Source: Mytilus galloprovincialis | Lineage: Eukaryota > Mollusca > Bivalvia > Mytilida > Mytilidae | Direction of reading: 5' to 3' | Assembly (NCBI RefSeq): GCF_965363235.1 | Contig: NC_134846.1 | Span: 7,011,001 to 7,075,000 of the forward strand | Length of the DNA stretch: 64,000 bases | Part shown: piece by piece, positions 50,720-62,800 of the stretch | Layout: each line of letters starts with the position of its first letter | How positions within the stretch are numbered: position 1 is the first letter of the stretch | The notes under the pieces: generated by a model | What the model was told of the DNA's origin: nothing | Database searches by the model: none | What the model saw: the letters and a program-made list of their open reading frames with translations, nothing else | Program-made: the position numbers and the translations under genes

Positions 50720-51655
50720 TGAAAAACACAGACAGGAATTTTTGTTTCGCCTGCGACTTCTGCCGCAAAAAACGAGACTATTGATAGTGATCCGGCGGCG
50801 GCGGCTATAGCTCTTAACTTAATAGCTGGATATTTCAGAAGGCAGAGGACCTGGATGCAAGCTTCATACTTTGTTACGAACTTTCCGTCTGTCATATGCC
50901 CATTGTCCTTCACCTCATTTTCATGGTTCAGTGATTACTGGAAAAAAGTCTTTTTTTTTGGCAATGTTAGTTTCTCACTTATTATAAGCAAAATGATAAC
51001 TGTATTTGGTTTGTGTGTGCTTTGCAAGGTCCTCATGTCTTTCAGACTGTTTTCACATGACCTCGACCTGATTTCATAGATCAGTGAACAAGGTTAGGTC
51101 CATACCTCAGAAACTATCGGCATAGTTCTTTCATATTTGGTGTATGAAATGAGTAAGGTGAACATGCCCAACTGGCAAGTGTCATCTGACATTGACCTCA
51201 ATTTCATGGTTCAGTGGTCAAAGTTATTTTTTTGTGTTTTGCTCTTTTCTCAGATACTATTAGCATCCAGTCAATTATATTTGGTGTATGGGATGTTTCT
51301 AAGGTGTACATTTCTGCCTGGCAATAATGATCTGACCTTGACCTCATTTTCATGTTTCATTGGTCAAAGATCAATTTCTCTGATTTTTTTTTCAGATTCT
51401 ATAGGGATAGAACTATATTAGGTGAAGGGAATAAGTGTAAGATGATGTGAATGTCTGTTTAGCAGGTGTCAATTGACCTTGAACTAATTTTCATGGTTTA
51501 TTGGTCAAGCTAACTTTTTATGAGGTTAATGTTGAGATGCTTTTAGCAATAGGTTATCTAGTTTGTTATATGGAATGATCATTGTATGACCTACTGGGAT
51601 TATCTGACCTTGATCTTATGTACATTGGTCATTTAAATGTTATATTTTTAGTTAA
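50720..51655. repeat. Tandem repeat, about 4-5 units of about 165 bp
   Basis: 'TGACCTTGACCTCATTTTCA' followed by TGGTTCAGTGGTCAA recurs near 50910, 51060, 51195, 51340 and 51480. 'TCAGATACTAT' and 'TATATTTGGTGTATGGAATG' variants lie between. This is a known style of bivalve repeat; the short open frames here are incidental. Confidence 0.7.
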
Positions 51656-51660
51656 ACGTT

Positions 51661-52345
51661 AAGCCTCGGTCACACTTTAAGGGATAGCTCGAACGGATGC
51701 GTAAAGCCTCAGTCACACCTTACTTGATAAGATGAACGGACGCCTAACAGATGAAAATAAAAGTTGTCCGTTGACAAAATTGGTATCCGTTGGGAGTCCG
51801 TTGATGTACTGACCAAATAAAACGGACGCGTAACGAATGAATAACGGACATACATCGGATATGCAACGTACGAGAAACGAAACGTACCGGGCATAACGGA
51901 TGTCAAACGTTCATCCAACGGACGAGTACCGTATAAAACGTACACCTAACGGAAGCGTAACGGATAAAACGGATGAACAAGATATACAGAAAAATTAAAG
52001 CCTCGGTCACACTTTACCGGATAGCTCGAACGGACGGCTAACGGATAGCTTTTTTTCAATCCGTTCATGTCCGTACGACGTCCGTTGTTATCCGTTAGAC
52101 GTCCTTCCATATCCGTTGCATGTCTGTTAAGCGTACGTTTTATCCGTCGACGTCCGTTCTGTCCGGTGGACAGTTTTGAGCATGTTCAAAACTTTGAACG
52201 GACGTCCAATGGATAAAATGTCCGTTGAAAGTCCGTTAGGCGTCCGTTTTGTACGGTACTCGTCCGTTTCGTTTCCGTTTTGTCTCCGTTACGTGTCCGT
52301 TATACATCCGTTTGAGGTCTGGAAGATAAATTCACCAACGGATGA
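51661..52345. repeat. ACGGACG-rich element remnants with GCCTCGGTCACACTTTA ends
   Basis: The left-end sequence GCCTCGGTCACACTTTA occurs at about 51663 and 52000, with a variant at 51707. From 51735 to 51970 the motif AACGGACGCxTAACGGAT recurs in forward orientation; from 52055 to 52310 it recurs mostly reversed (CGTCCGTT). This is the plan of a non-autonomous element with subterminal repeats in opposite orientation. No matching right end was found before the Polinton part begins. Confidence 0.6.
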
Positions 52346-52432
52346 TTGGAAAATATGATGTTAATGTCCATATTTCAATCACTCTACGTCTTTCATTGGG
52401 AGGAAGTGGACGTGTGTTAAGAGCTCTCAAAG

Positions 52433-53245
52433 ATGTCTACTACTTGTCCAGATTGTGGTACAGAATTTTCGAGAAAAGATGTTATGTTGCAACACCAAAG
52501 AAACAAACACAGAATTAGTCAACCATATCCGCAGAGCAATGATGCATATCCACCGCCGCGGCCGCCACAGAATGTGGTACTACATCATCCATTCACTATG
52601 ATGTTGGCTGGACCTTCTGGTTCAGGTAAGACGTTTTGGATGAAAACATTATTGAAGCAAGCACGGACTATGATAAAACCATCACCCGAGAGGATTATAT
52701 GGTGTTATAAACGGTGGCAGCCATTATTTAGTGAAATGCAACAAACCATTCAAAACATTTTGTTTGTTCAAGGTTTGCCTGAAAATTTGAATGATGACTC
52801 AATCATTGACTCTAGATATCCAAGTTTAATCATCCTAGACGATTTAATGAGAGACGTCACCAATAGTAAGGATGTTTGTGAACTCTTTGTGGAGGGTAGC
52901 CATCACAGAAACCTAAGTGTGGCTTGTATACTGCAAAATGCGTTCTCGAAGGGAAAGGAGAGTTGAACCATGAGCATCAATAGCCAGTATATAGTCCTAT
53001 ACAAAAATCCACGTGATCAAGTTGGGCCAGCCATATTTGCTTGACAGATGTATCCTAATAATCCGAAGGAATTCATGAATAAGTACAAAGAGGGGACACA
53101 ACGACCATATGGGAGTCTATTCATTGATCTGAAACAGAATACACCGGAAGACGATAGACTAAAACCTAATATATTTGAAAACAAGAATATGATTGGTGGA
53201 GGTGTTTCTGAAAAATATATTAGCAGAAAAGAACTAGAACCACCT
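52433..53245 (+). pseudogene. Polinton packaging ATPase part (fossil)
   Basis: It opens with a C2H2-type zinc finger (CPDCGTEF at its start), followed by a P-loop GPSGSGKT and a Walker B-like SLIILDDLM, the pattern of A32/FtsK-like packaging ATPases of Polintons. In intact elements this enzyme drives genome packaging. Broken. Confidence 0.7.
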
Positions 53246-53249
53246 CAGT

Positions 53250-53912
53250 TTGAAGAATCATTTCAAAGTGAACAGACGTATTTACCGGACGAGAAAGAAA
53301 TCATGCCTTCATGTGATGATTGCGGTGTAGTCTTTGAAAGCGTTCCTGATTTAGCTAGACATATAAATAAGTGGTGCCCGGAAAAAAATGATTTAAAAAG
53401 AAAAAGGGAATTTGAGGATGAAGACATACCCTCAAAGAAGCCTCGTGCAAACGAAATTGACAAAGACGGTGGAGAAGATATGGCTTTTATAAAATTAGCT
53501 GAATTTGCCAGAGAGGCAAATGCAGATATATGGGAAGAAAAAATTGATAAATACATGGATGGTGACATGAAAGAAGACCACGCCATGAGTAAGGCTAATC
53601 GCAACTAAAAGACGAGGATATGGATCAGTTTATGTCCAGATATAGTAGTTTAATTGAGTATTTACTACAGTTACAAAATGGTAAACTGCATGGCAACGTC
53701 ATGAAAATGATTACAGAATTAGTGAACGATGGCATGGACCACGAGAAAGCCATTAAAGTAGCCATCAGGAAATACAAACCTATGTTGGAAAGTTTTCTAG
53801 ATGAAGCTATTGATAACGAAACAAATATTGATGGTTCTGAAAGTGAAAATAGCATTGATGGCGATGAAGAAGAGGATGAAGACGATGAAAACGATGAAAG
53901 CTCAACTATATA
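53250..53912 (+). pseudogene. Polinton small zinc-finger/acidic protein part (fossil)
   Basis: It has a C2H2-like finger (CDDCGVVF at its start), Lys/Arg-rich and acidic stretches, and an Asp/Glu run at the end. The role in Polintons is not known to me. Part of the same fossil. Confidence 0.5.
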
Positions 53913-53969
53913 AATATGAGAACGTTGTACTCTGTTTGTCATTCTATAGTTATCATTCCATGTGTAAAG

Positions 53970-55072
53970 ATGGCCTCTTGGGAAAAGTACTTGAGAAATA
54001 TTTATTACAATCCAGCTAACCAAGCGAGTTTTGCAGGGCCTGATAAACTTTACAGATTTGTTCGAACAGATGGGAAATTCGTTCTCAGTAAATTAAATAC
54101 GAAAATGGCTACAACGACAGGAACCATACAGTTTACAAAGACCATTAAAAAAGTCGTTTAAGCGTTATTGAGTTATCGTTATTGGAATAGACGACCAATG
54201 GGATGTCGATTTGGTGGAAATGTCTAAATTTTCGAAATTTAACAGTGGATATAATTTCATATTGGTGGTGATTGACATATGCTCCAAATATGTATGGCTA
54301 ACACCTCTAAAGAATAAGAAAGGCGAATCCGTGGCAAATGCTTTGAAACATGTTTTATCAGAAGGACGATCACCAAACAGAATAAGAACAGATAAAGGAC
54401 AAGAATTCAGATCAAGATTAGTAGAATCTCTCCTAAAACAGAGAAATATCCAACATCTATTTGCACAAAATACAGAAATCAAAGCTAATTACGTTGAAAG
54501 AGTTATCAAAACTATTAAATCAAAAATCATGAGATTTATCACCAGTAAGCAGTTATATGACTATGTGGATAACGTACAGAATTTTGCTAACAGCAATAAG
54601 ACCTTCAATAGAACGATTGGCATGGCACCAGATAAAGTCAACATATCTAAAGAGACCAACCTGTGGTGGAAAATGTATTGGCCGAAAAGATTACAACCTA
54701 AGAAAGAGAAAGCACGAAAACCTTTCCGTTTCAAAATCGGTGATAAAGTTTGGATTACATACCTAAGAAATTCTTTTATCAGGGAATACGATGAGAAATG
54801 GAGCGGAGAGATATTTAAAATATCTCAAAGAATATTACGTGGTGGGCTTCCAGTTTATCGACTTATTGATTTTTAAGACGAAGAAATTTCAGGAACCTTC
54901 TACCAATCAGAAGTGTAGAAAGTGGATGTTCGGGAAGACGATATGTGGAAAGTTGAAACAATCCTCAAAACGAAAGGCAAAGGACCCAACAAACAATATT
55001 ATGTGAAATGGTTACACTGGCCAAAGAAATTCAACTCTTGGATTAAAGCTCGCGATTTATCTGATAGTTGAG
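53970..55072 (+). pseudogene. Polinton integrase part (fossil)
   Basis: The rve-type core is recognisable from YNFILVVIDICSKYVW and RIRTDKGQEF. It is followed by a basic DNA-binding tail with KIGDKVW and a chromodomain-like end. This is the integrase that inserts Polintons. Broken. Confidence 0.75.
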
Positions 55073-55498
55073 AGAGTTAACTACCCCGGAAAGACTAACT
55101 TAAAGTCACGACAGATTACACACCTGCACGAAAGATAGCTTACTGTTGGCCCTTTCGTGAGGTTAGATATACTGTTGAGTGCATGGTAGACGATTCTCTA
55201 ATCCTTTTATCTCGATGTATAAAATTGTTATAATACATAATTTTATTCTTTATATATATTGTAAAGACAACATGTGGATGGCTTCCAGACCCATGTCTGT
55301 CTGAATTGACGGGGATATTAAATATAGTACAAATAATTATTGGTGTTATCATTACTGGTGTGGTACCGAGAAGTAGAAACTTAAAAAAAAAAAAAAAAAA
55401 AAAAAAATTAGGAATACAATCACACAAAAGGAGAATCATATTGGATAATTCCTTGCTCATATTTGTATGGATTAAACCTTGAATCGATACATACAGAT

Positions 55499-55529
<31 letters not shown>

Positions 55530-56200
55530 TACACAAACACTAACAATGATAAACACCGGTACATCGTTTATCAATAAAACCTATTGAAAGTTAAAACACG
55601 CTATCGATATTGATTGAACAATTATATTATAAAATTCGAGATTAAATACCTTTCAAAATTTCACCCGATATAGTTAGATGTAAAATACTACTTTGTTCCA
55701 TTAATATAACGATTTACTTATATTAAAAAGACCCACGCGATCATGTTTACAATTATATTTTCAACATGGAGACTAATCAAAATCGTATTATTGACACGTC
55801 TAAACATGTTAAAGGTTACTACGTACAATAACGACAAGTTAAAACGTTTCAATATTGATTTAGTGATTATATTATTTATATGATAACGTGTACGTCTTAT
55901 TCTTCACAGCCGTAGGTGAATAGATAAACAAACAAATATATATTTGATACAATCTTAGATGGGTTTACCAGTATATCTATTAATAGACTGGGGATTTTCA
56001 TATATCAAATTAAAATTAAAATAAAAATCATATACTAATGCATAATTAACACAAACGTGATAAGTAACACTGTATAATGAGTTTATCCTCCAAAGAAAAT
56101 AATTAATTTAATTAATTAATGTCATAATACTTAATGATGACGTCAGAGGGTATCCTCACTGGATATCCTCATGGGTATCCTCTCCCTTAGGTTTAACATT
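55073..56200. other. No gene; poly-A and (CA)n tracts
   Basis: A poly-A run lies at about 55382..55406 and a (CA)n run at about 55499..55525. The 144-codon minus-strand frame across them is low-complexity. Otherwise AT-rich. Confidence 0.6.
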
Positions 56201-56265
56201 AGAAAAAGTGGCCCAAACCCCCAATTCCCCTACTACTACTACTAAACATATAGGAAACAGATCTG

Positions 56266-56693
56266 TTTGGTGCTGGTGGAATTATGGTATTGGGTGGAAT
56301 TACCTACCATAAGCGTACAGAGCTCAAAATCATCGTTGGTAACCTTCATACAACAAGGTATAGGGACGAAATTCTGGCTCATGTTGTTCTCCCGTTACTC
56401 ATAAGACATCGTATTAACCATGTTTTCCAGCCTGACAACACGAGGCACACATTTCGATGACCTTTCATGAGAATAACCAAAATTGTGTGTTGCCATGACC
56501 AGCAATGTCTCAAGATACATCGCCAATTGAACATCTTTGAGACCAACTTGGACGACGTAGCAAAAATAGCTAAAATCTTTCGGAAACGCTTGCCCAGCAC
56601 CGAACAGCACTTTTCATGGAGTTAAAACAACATCACCAATACTTTTTTCAACGTCTTATTGATTCTATGCGACGGAGATGTCAGGTGGTATAA
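56266..56693 (+). pseudogene. Tc1/mariner (Tc1-type) transposase remnant
   Basis: The frame from 56266 reads FGAGGIMVLGGITYHKRTEL, then TRYRDEILAHVV and FQPDNTRHT, the Tc1 region with the second catalytic Asp. It stops at TGA 56457, and further Tc1 pieces follow in shifted frames: a Pro-x-Ala-Met-Ser, SPIEHL piece near 56495..56540 and IDSMRRRCQVV at 56659..56693. The N-terminal DNA-binding domain and the inverted repeats are missing. This is an old, inactive copy. Confidence 0.8.
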
Positions 56694-57000
56694 TGTATTG
56701 ACATGTTAACCTGAATTCTGTACTGTCCTATTAAAATTGCCCTACAAAGTGCAATATTGATTTAGATAAAGAAAACTTGTTATTGTTCCCCTTTAACATC
56801 ATGTCAGCCAACAATTCAATTAATTATTTGTTATCATTTTTTTGTTATAAAATATAAATGATCTTACAAGAATGTAACGTTTCTTTTTTAGCCTAGTTTA
56901 AAAATTGAAAATCTAAACTAAAATTAAAAATCATACAAGACGAACAGTACATTTGCACATCATATATAAGGATATTTGTACATCATAGTTTACTAATAGT
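56694..57000. other. No gene seen
   Basis: AT-rich. The segment 56945..56990 carries two diverged units of the ATTTGCACATCATATAA minisatellite found at 59319. Confidence 0.5.
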
Positions 57001-57005
57001 TGCAT

Positions 57006-57100
57006 AGTGTGTTAGTGACCTAATCCGATATATAAAGGGTCAGTAAATTCCATATGGGAAGAGCGACCCCGTTTATATCGTATTAGGTCACTAGCACACT
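57006..57100. repeat. Inverted repeat with about 35-bp arms
   Basis: The left arm AGTGTGTTAGTGACCTAATC onward (57006..57040) pairs with the right arm 57066..57100 (ending TTAGGTCACTAGCACACT). The loop is about 25 bp. Foldback-type element remnant. Confidence 0.75.
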
Positions 57101-57139
57101 GTAACGAATTTATCTTACCGACTATATATTTTTATCAGT

Positions 57140-57200
57140 TGAATTAGGACTAGAGTAGTCTCATTTGCAATCATATCACATCTTCTTATTTTATTTTAAA
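57140..57200 (-). repeat. End of the common mussel repeat, antisense
   Basis: The plus strand 'GTAGTCTCATTTGCAATCAT' followed by ATCACATCTTC is the reverse of the AGATGTGGTATGATTGCCAA start. Confidence 0.6.
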
Positions 57201-57689
57201 GTATTCAAATGTTCATTTTTAAGAACCCGGCTACTTCCATTGGTCTGCACTAAAAATAATGTCAATAATAACAATTTCATATCAACAACCTTGATATAAC
57301 TATATTTAAAAGAACTTTCAACACATTGAAATAATCAAATAGTGCAGAAGTCGTAACTCCACTACTAACCGTGTATTGATTTAAGCCCCGCCTCATACTA
57401 ATGTTTATCGGTTTACTGATAATACAGGTTAAATAAAAGTTAAAATACCGCATTTATTTTCGAGTCCCACCTTTTGTCTTTGCATTCTGAACTTTGACCG
57501 TGTCTGTCACGTGACGTTACCGTATTGTGACGTCACTTCTCAAATTTCTAACGTTTGAACGGGAAGCTTGTTCAAAATTGTTTTTAGTACCGACTAAAAA
57601 AAGAGCGCTTTCCATCATCTTCCTAGGACGTCATTGATCAGGAATTGTAGGTTTTGTGCGTGGTTACGTGGAATGTCAATTCTGAATGT

Positions 57690-58612
57690 CAAACTGAATG
57701 TTTGCAGTTCGAAAGCTGACCAGAGAGGTACTTCAACGACTTTGGTTATTCCTCAAAGGGAAGCAAATCTTTGTCCTGTGAGCTGTTGCGTGCCTTTTGG
57801 GGAATAAGGTACCCTGATTCTGACAAACCCTTGTTTTAACATTTTAATTGGTCTCCATTGACTCGTTTTCAGTTTATTTCTATAATTAAGAAACCCCCTT
57901 TATTTGTGGCGTTAAAGACCACATTCATTCACAATTGTTTAGAATAGGCGGAGTATCCCAGTATAGCAGAATCGGGGCTTCGGATTCAGAAATTAAGAAG
58001 TGGGGACGGGACGTTTTGTTTTCTGATGCATACACTAGTTACATTCGTATTTGATAGATTTATAGATACGAAGATCTTCGAAGCTGTATTCTGATATGTT
58101 TTGTAAGGTTTAAACAGAACAGTAAGAATTTTGTCATTGTAAAATCCCGTCAAGTTTTGGCCATGGGATCATCTTTTGTATATTGGGCAATCAGAAATGG
58201 AGATGTTATCGACCTCCATAAATTTTGATTATCCATTTGGGTTCTAAGTTTTGGGTTAAATCAAAGGAAAAAAGCTTATTGAGCATATGTTGGACATTAT
58301 GCGATTACATGTGTTAAAATCTCTCCTTGGTGTGGAGTGAAAGTTTTCCTCGTAGATACTGGCACTTGTCAGACAATCAGGTGGCTATCAATTCGACTCG
58401 TAAACGAGTTAATGCAATTGTTCAATATATTAAGAAGAATTAAATCATGGCCTTGTAATTTGCCATCCAAATATAAAAGCTCAAGATAGAGGTTTATTTC
58501 AGGCTTGACGGAGTGCACTTGTCAGATGAAGGTAATGATGTTTTCTTAAATAATGTTCAGGGAGCTTTAGAGTTGTTTGCAAGTTCGAACCGTCGAGTAT
58601 TTCCTAATTGAT
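57690..58612 (+). mobile_element. Fossil of a tyrosine-recombinase retroelement (DIRS/Ngaro-like)
   Basis: A tyrosine-recombinase-like part (about 57690..57830) has a 'SSKADQRGTSTTLVIPQ..CPV' pattern. A second part (about 58150..58612) resembles the SGNH-hydrolase-like domain that accompanies some DIRS/Ngaro elements (MGSSFVYWA; DGVHLSDEGNDVFLN). The element is broken, with several breaks, and no reverse transcriptase was recognised. It is old. The family assignment is tentative. Confidence 0.5.
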
Positions 58613-59075
58613 GCGTCTATAAATTATGTTTCAGTACGGTGTAGTTAACTCGTTTCGTTGGGGATGAGAGTGTAAGATGACAGGGGGGTCATGACCCTAT
58701 AATTCTACGTTAGACCATATGCTAAAATATTCTACTGTGGTACCACAGGGAAGTTGTGTTTTTTATAAACGGATTTCTCTTGTTTACCAGAGCGGCCGGT
58801 TCATCACTGTTACCAGTTTTGAATTTTATCCTCCGAGTACCGAGGAAGCGTTATTCAAGTTATGGCCTAGCGTCAGTGTGGGGTCCTGCTCCTCGTTCAT
58901 TCTAATTTTCCTTAGAGGAACTTTTGTTACTTCTGTTACCAGAAGAACACCTATTTGCTAATATTAAAAATGCCGGCGGTTTATCTCGTCTTGCCAGGCT
59001 TCGTTTACTGTTTTCCCCCTGCGGCCGATTTGATTCCACATAAAATTTCCTGAATTATTTAGTATTGGGGGTTGC
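58613..59075. other. No recognised gene
   Basis: An 80-codon plus-strand frame at 58719..58961 may be part of the neighbouring retroelement fossil's tail, but no motif supports this. Confidence 0.4.
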
Positions 59076-59077
59076 AG

Positions 59078-59190
59078 AATGATTGCCTATGAGACAACTC
59101 AGCTGTAAAACAACTTTGGTATTAGCATCTATAGGTAACCGTACAACCTTCAACAATGAGCAAAACGGTTACCATATGCGGCCTGTTTTA
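59078..59190 (+). repeat. Diverged copy of the common mussel repeat
   Basis: 'GAATGATTGCCTATGAGACA', 'TAGGTAACCGTACAACCTTC' and 'AACAATGAGCAAAACGG' follow the order of 59400..59500. Confidence 0.65.
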
Positions 59191-59318
59191 TTCCACACAA
59201 TATTTCTTAAATTATTTTAATCTTTAATTAATAACCTAATATGGAATATACACGGTCTCCACGCGGACGCTTTTAACCAATCGAATTCCTAGAAATGTAT
59301 GGGAGGTAAGATAAAAGT

Positions 59319-60104
59319 ACATTTGCACATCAAATAAGTATATTTGCACATCATATAAGAATGTTTGCATATCATGTAATATATAAAAAAAAAAGAAGAT
59401 GTGGTATGATTGCCAATGAGACAACTATCCAAAAAAGACCAAAATGACACAGACAACAACTTTAGGTCACTGTACGGCCTTCAACAATGAGCAAAGCCCA
59501 TACCGCATAGTCAGCTATAAAAGGCCCCGATGAGACAACGTAAAACAATTCAAACGAGAAAACTAACGGCCTTATTTATGTAAAAGAAATGAACGAAAAA
59601 CAAATATGTAACACATAAACAAACGACAACCACTGAATTACAGGCTCCTGACTTGGGACAGGCACATACATACATAATGTGGCGGGGTTGAACATGTTAG
59701 CGGGATCCCAACCCTCCCCTAACCTGGGACAGTGGTATAACAGTACAACATAAGAACGAACTATAAAAATCAGTTGAAAAAGGCTTAACTCGTCAGATAT
59801 TTTTACATCATAAAGAGATATATGCACATTATATAAGTATGCTTGCTCATCATATAATGATATTTGTACATAATACAATGAGGTTTGCACATTATATAAT
59901 GATATGTGTTAATTATATAAGGATATTTGCACGTTATATAACGGTTTTTGCACATCATATAATGACAAGTGCACATCATATGACAAGTGCACATCATATA
60001 AAGACAAGTGCACATGCTATAAAAGTAAATGCACATCATATAAAAGAACATGTACATCATATAAAAGTAAATGCACATCATATAAAAGTAAATGCACATC
60101 ATCT
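59319..60104. repeat. ATTTGCACATCATATAA minisatellite, split by an inserted repeat
   Basis: About three units of 20-21 bp lie at 59319..59382 and about 14-15 at 59798..60104 (CACATCATATAAAAGTAAATG variants). The stretch between is the mussel repeat at 59395..59797. The His/Lys-rich plus-strand frame at 59839..60258 and the Tyr/Met/Cys-rich minus-strand frames are translations of the repeat and not genes. Confidence 0.8.
59395..59797 (+). repeat. Long copy of the common mussel repeat (ATGTGGTATGATTGCCAA family)
   Basis: Blocks in order: 'GATGTGGTATGATTGCCAAT', 'CTGTACGGCCTTCAACAATG', 'TAGTCAGCTATAAAAGGCCC', 'ACAGGCTCCTGACTTGGGAC', 'AACATGTTAGCGGGATCCCA' and 'CTAACCTGGGACAGTGG'. This is the reference copy for the fragments at 4296, 5690, 13975, 57140, 59078 and 62725. 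Class unknown; no ORF of interest. Confidence 0.75.
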
Positions 60105-60625
60105 AATTAAAATGGTCATAACAAGACGGTTTTGGTGTTCCATACTAAAAACCCGTGAGCTCATTCTACATTATAGGTTATTAATACGCTATTGGATACA
60201 TAAAAGAACAGATTTACTCCATGTATATAAAGTTTTCAGTTTTGATTTACTTAACTGATTCTTTACGCATTTTATGCTCTCACCTGAGTCATACAGTAAC
60301 CTGAAAACTTCAAAAGTTCTGGTTTTTGGGTAACCACTCCCTCAGATGTGCATTTTAACGATGCCAGGATCTCCAGTTTACTATGACCAGCGTTTGGGAC
60401 GATACATACTAGCAAACGAAAGGTTTGTATTAAACATTTCTGAGGGTAAACACCTTCAAAACTTTCTTATGGATTGCACATTTTGGCAGCGATAGTTTCA
60501 GGGAGGGTATATAAAATGACAAGTGAAATTTCTATATTTGTAATAATAGAAGATTGTGTTTTGTGCAGATTGTTGATGCGTTTTTGATCAACTCGTTTGT
60601 TATCAAATAGATATAATATGTATGT
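60105..60625. other. No gene seen
   Basis: AT-rich sequence with nothing recognised. Confidence 0.5.
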
Positions 60626-60629
60626 TGAT

Positions 60630-60865
60630 TTGCGCGTCAGTGTTTCTGTTCTTCCGTTGTTTTCATCTTGAAGTTTTCCCTTGGTTTTAGTTTATTCCAA
60701 CGGCTATAAAATGTCCTTTCTCTATTTTAACGGTAAACCTTACAACACTATTATTTTCATTTACCTGTGTATATTTTATATTTGGCGGCTGTTTTGCTCA
60801 TGGTTATTTATTTTCATTGAAACTGTTTAATATATGAAAGCGGTTTACTACTGTTACCTTTATGG
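60630..60865 (+). repeat. Diverged mussel repeat (CCTTGGTTTTAGTTT family)
   Basis: 'GCGCGTCAGTGTTTCTGTTC', 'CTTGGTTTTAGTTTATTCC' and 'TTACTACTGTTACCTTTAT' follow the order of 18770..18985. Confidence 0.6.
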
Positions 60866-60897
60866 TTTCATCCTTTTTTTATTGATTTTGTATTTAT

Positions 60898-61173
60898 ATT
60901 GTATCATAGATCAAATTTATTCGTTCAGTGTATGTTCACTTGTGTTAATAAGTCTTTTGATTGAGTTAATTAAGTCATTTCAATTGATATTGTATAGTGT
61001 GTCGTTCTATGGTGTGATGTTACACAATTAGTTCAAATAAAAGTGAAAGTTGGTACCTATTAAAACGTTCAAACCCGTTGCTTTTGTTGCTCCTACGTTA
61101 GGAATCTGATGTTTAGTAGAAGTCGTTTGTTGATGAAGGTCATAAGTGTTTTTCGTTTCTCGTTTTTTTTTTA
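60898..61173 (+). repeat. Left half of a mussel repeat (33034 family), interrupted
   Basis: 'GTATCATAGATCAAATTTAT', 'AGTTGGTACCTATTAAAACG', 'GTTAGGAATCTGATGTTTAG' and 'TGTTTTTCGTTTCTCG' match 33034..33310. The right half resumes at 62237. Confidence 0.75.
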
Positions 61174-61823
61174 TCTATAATACTAAAATTACGAGGTCCA
61201 ATTTGTCAGCCGTCATCGGGTAAAAACGATAAATCAAAGAATTCAACTTTAAATATAGTTAATATGGGACAATGGTGTAGATTAAAAATTACACCACTCC
61301 AGACCCTTTTGCTTTCCACATAATTAATATTGTCAATAATTAGCAAGTTCCGGGTCGAATCCGATACCGATATCAATAGTATATTCACCTGTTACCTATT
61401 ACCTTATCTGTACGTTCCGCATCTGACAGGCGCACCACCAAACGGTGTATTTAGGATTTTGCTATATACACGGGTCATAATCACAGGGCTGACACTACTA
61501 AATTCAATCATGTATTTGTTAGCGGGCATGACGTTAAACAGCGAATCATAGAATTCAACTTTATTTATAACTTATATAGGACAATGCTGTTGATTAAATA
61601 CTCCATTCCAGGCCCTTTTGTTTTCCAAATAATTAATATAACCAATAATTGATAAGTTCCAGGTCGACGGGTTCAAACAGAAAGATTTGAAAGCAGAGAA
61701 AACTGTGTATCTTATAATCGGCATGACTTTATTAGATGACAATACCAATACCAAAATAAGGCTTACGCATAGTTATATACTTTAATTCAGTCACGGACCC
61801 GCGATATCACGGGTGTGTTCTAG
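61174..61823 (+). mobile_element. Non-autonomous Helitron candidate
   Basis: It starts TCTATAATACTAAAATTACG directly after an A and ends CTAG directly before a T, as Helitrons inserting between A and T do. A hairpin (ACCCGCGATATCACGGGT, 61797..61814) lies just before the end. Inside, a block of about 150 bp (GAATTCAACTTTA..GACAATG..CCTTTTG) occurs twice, near 61238 and 61552. No Rep/helicase gene. The hairpin-to-CTAG spacing (5 nt) is shorter than usual. Confidence 0.55.
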
Positions 61824-61974
61824 TATATATATACCGAAAGCAAATTTACAGATCTAACATTGTTGGGTTGATGTTTAGACGAGTTGTATATACATTATGT
61901 ACACAGCCATGTATCACCATCATTGATGGCGATCCGATGGATACATCTGTTGTAGAGTTGTCACTGACTCAGAC

Positions 61975-62085
<111 letters not shown>

Positions 62086-62236
62086 TAGATATAGGAAGAT
62101 GTGGTGTGAGTGCCAATGAGACAACGCTCCATCCAAATAACAATTTATAAATTAAAGTAAACCATTATAGGTTAATGTACGACCTTCAACGCGGAGCCTT
62201 GGCTCACACCGAACAACAAGCTATAACGGGCCCAAC
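62086..62236 (-). repeat. Inverted 3' part of the 33034-family mussel repeat
   Basis: 'GGAAGATGTGGTGTGAGTGC', 'AAGTAAACCATTATAGGTTA' and 'AACGCGGAGCCTTGGCTCAC' are the reverse complement of the end of 33034..33500. Confidence 0.75.
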
Positions 62237-62440
62237 ATTACGTATACATATAGATTAGAACGTTGATTTTTCCCGTTTAAATGGTTTTACAATAGCCATT
62301 TTTGTGTCACTTAATAGCTTACTGTTAGTGTGAGTCACGGCTTCGTGTTGAAGACCGTACTTTGATCTCTTATGCTTAACTTTTACAAATTGTGACTTGG
62401 ATGGAGCCATAGCCACTCATTTCACTTCTTCTAATATCTA
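62237..62440 (+). repeat. Right half of the interrupted mussel repeat
   Basis: 'ATATAGATTAGAACGTTG', 'CCGTTTAAATGGTTTTACAA', 'GAAGACCGTACTTTGATCTC' and 'TTACAAATTGTGACTTGGAT' continue the copy whose left half ends at 61173. Confidence 0.7.
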
Positions 62441-62720
62441 TCCATTAGTATTACAACGAATCTGTACTGCAGACTTTGTATCCATAACTAACGGGAGTGT
62501 TTTGTGACTATTATAAAATAATAGGGAATAGAGTTATGACAAGGGTTTGATAAGAGATTAGTTCGAATATAGTGCATTCCAACCGGTTCATAAACAGAGG
62601 ATAATTATGAAGTCGAGTAGTGAACTGCAAGTGATGATGTGTTTTATATGTTTGAAGACGGTGAAAAGAGATGCTGAATAATTTTAATATGTTAATATGC
62701 AGATTTCTCATTTGACCTTT
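62441..62720. other. No gene seen
   Basis: AT-rich sequence with nothing recognised. Confidence 0.5.
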
Positions 62721-62724
62721 TTAT

Positions 62725-62800
62725 AGCTGACTAAGCGGTATGGACTTTGCTCATTGTTGAAGGCCGTACGGTGATTTATGGTTGTTAGTTTCCATTTTCC
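62725..62800 (-). repeat. Fragment of the common mussel repeat, antisense
   Basis: 'TATAGCTGACTAAGCGGTAT', 'TTTGCTCATTGTTGAAGGCC' and GTACGGTGA are the reverse complement of 59470..59525. Confidence 0.75.

Larger units (their letters stand above)
52433..55072 (+). mobile_element. Polinton/Maverick fossil: packaging ATPase, zinc-finger protein and integrase parts
   Basis: Three Polinton-type parts lie in one orientation: a packaging ATPase-like part (about 52433..53245), a small zinc-finger and acidic protein part (about 53250..53912) and a retroviral-type integrase part (about 53970..55072). The element is broken, with roughly three to five breaks. No capsid, protease or DNA polymerase B part was recognised in the window, and no terminal repeats were found. 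The still readable state of each part suggests a moderately young fossil. Confidence 0.75.
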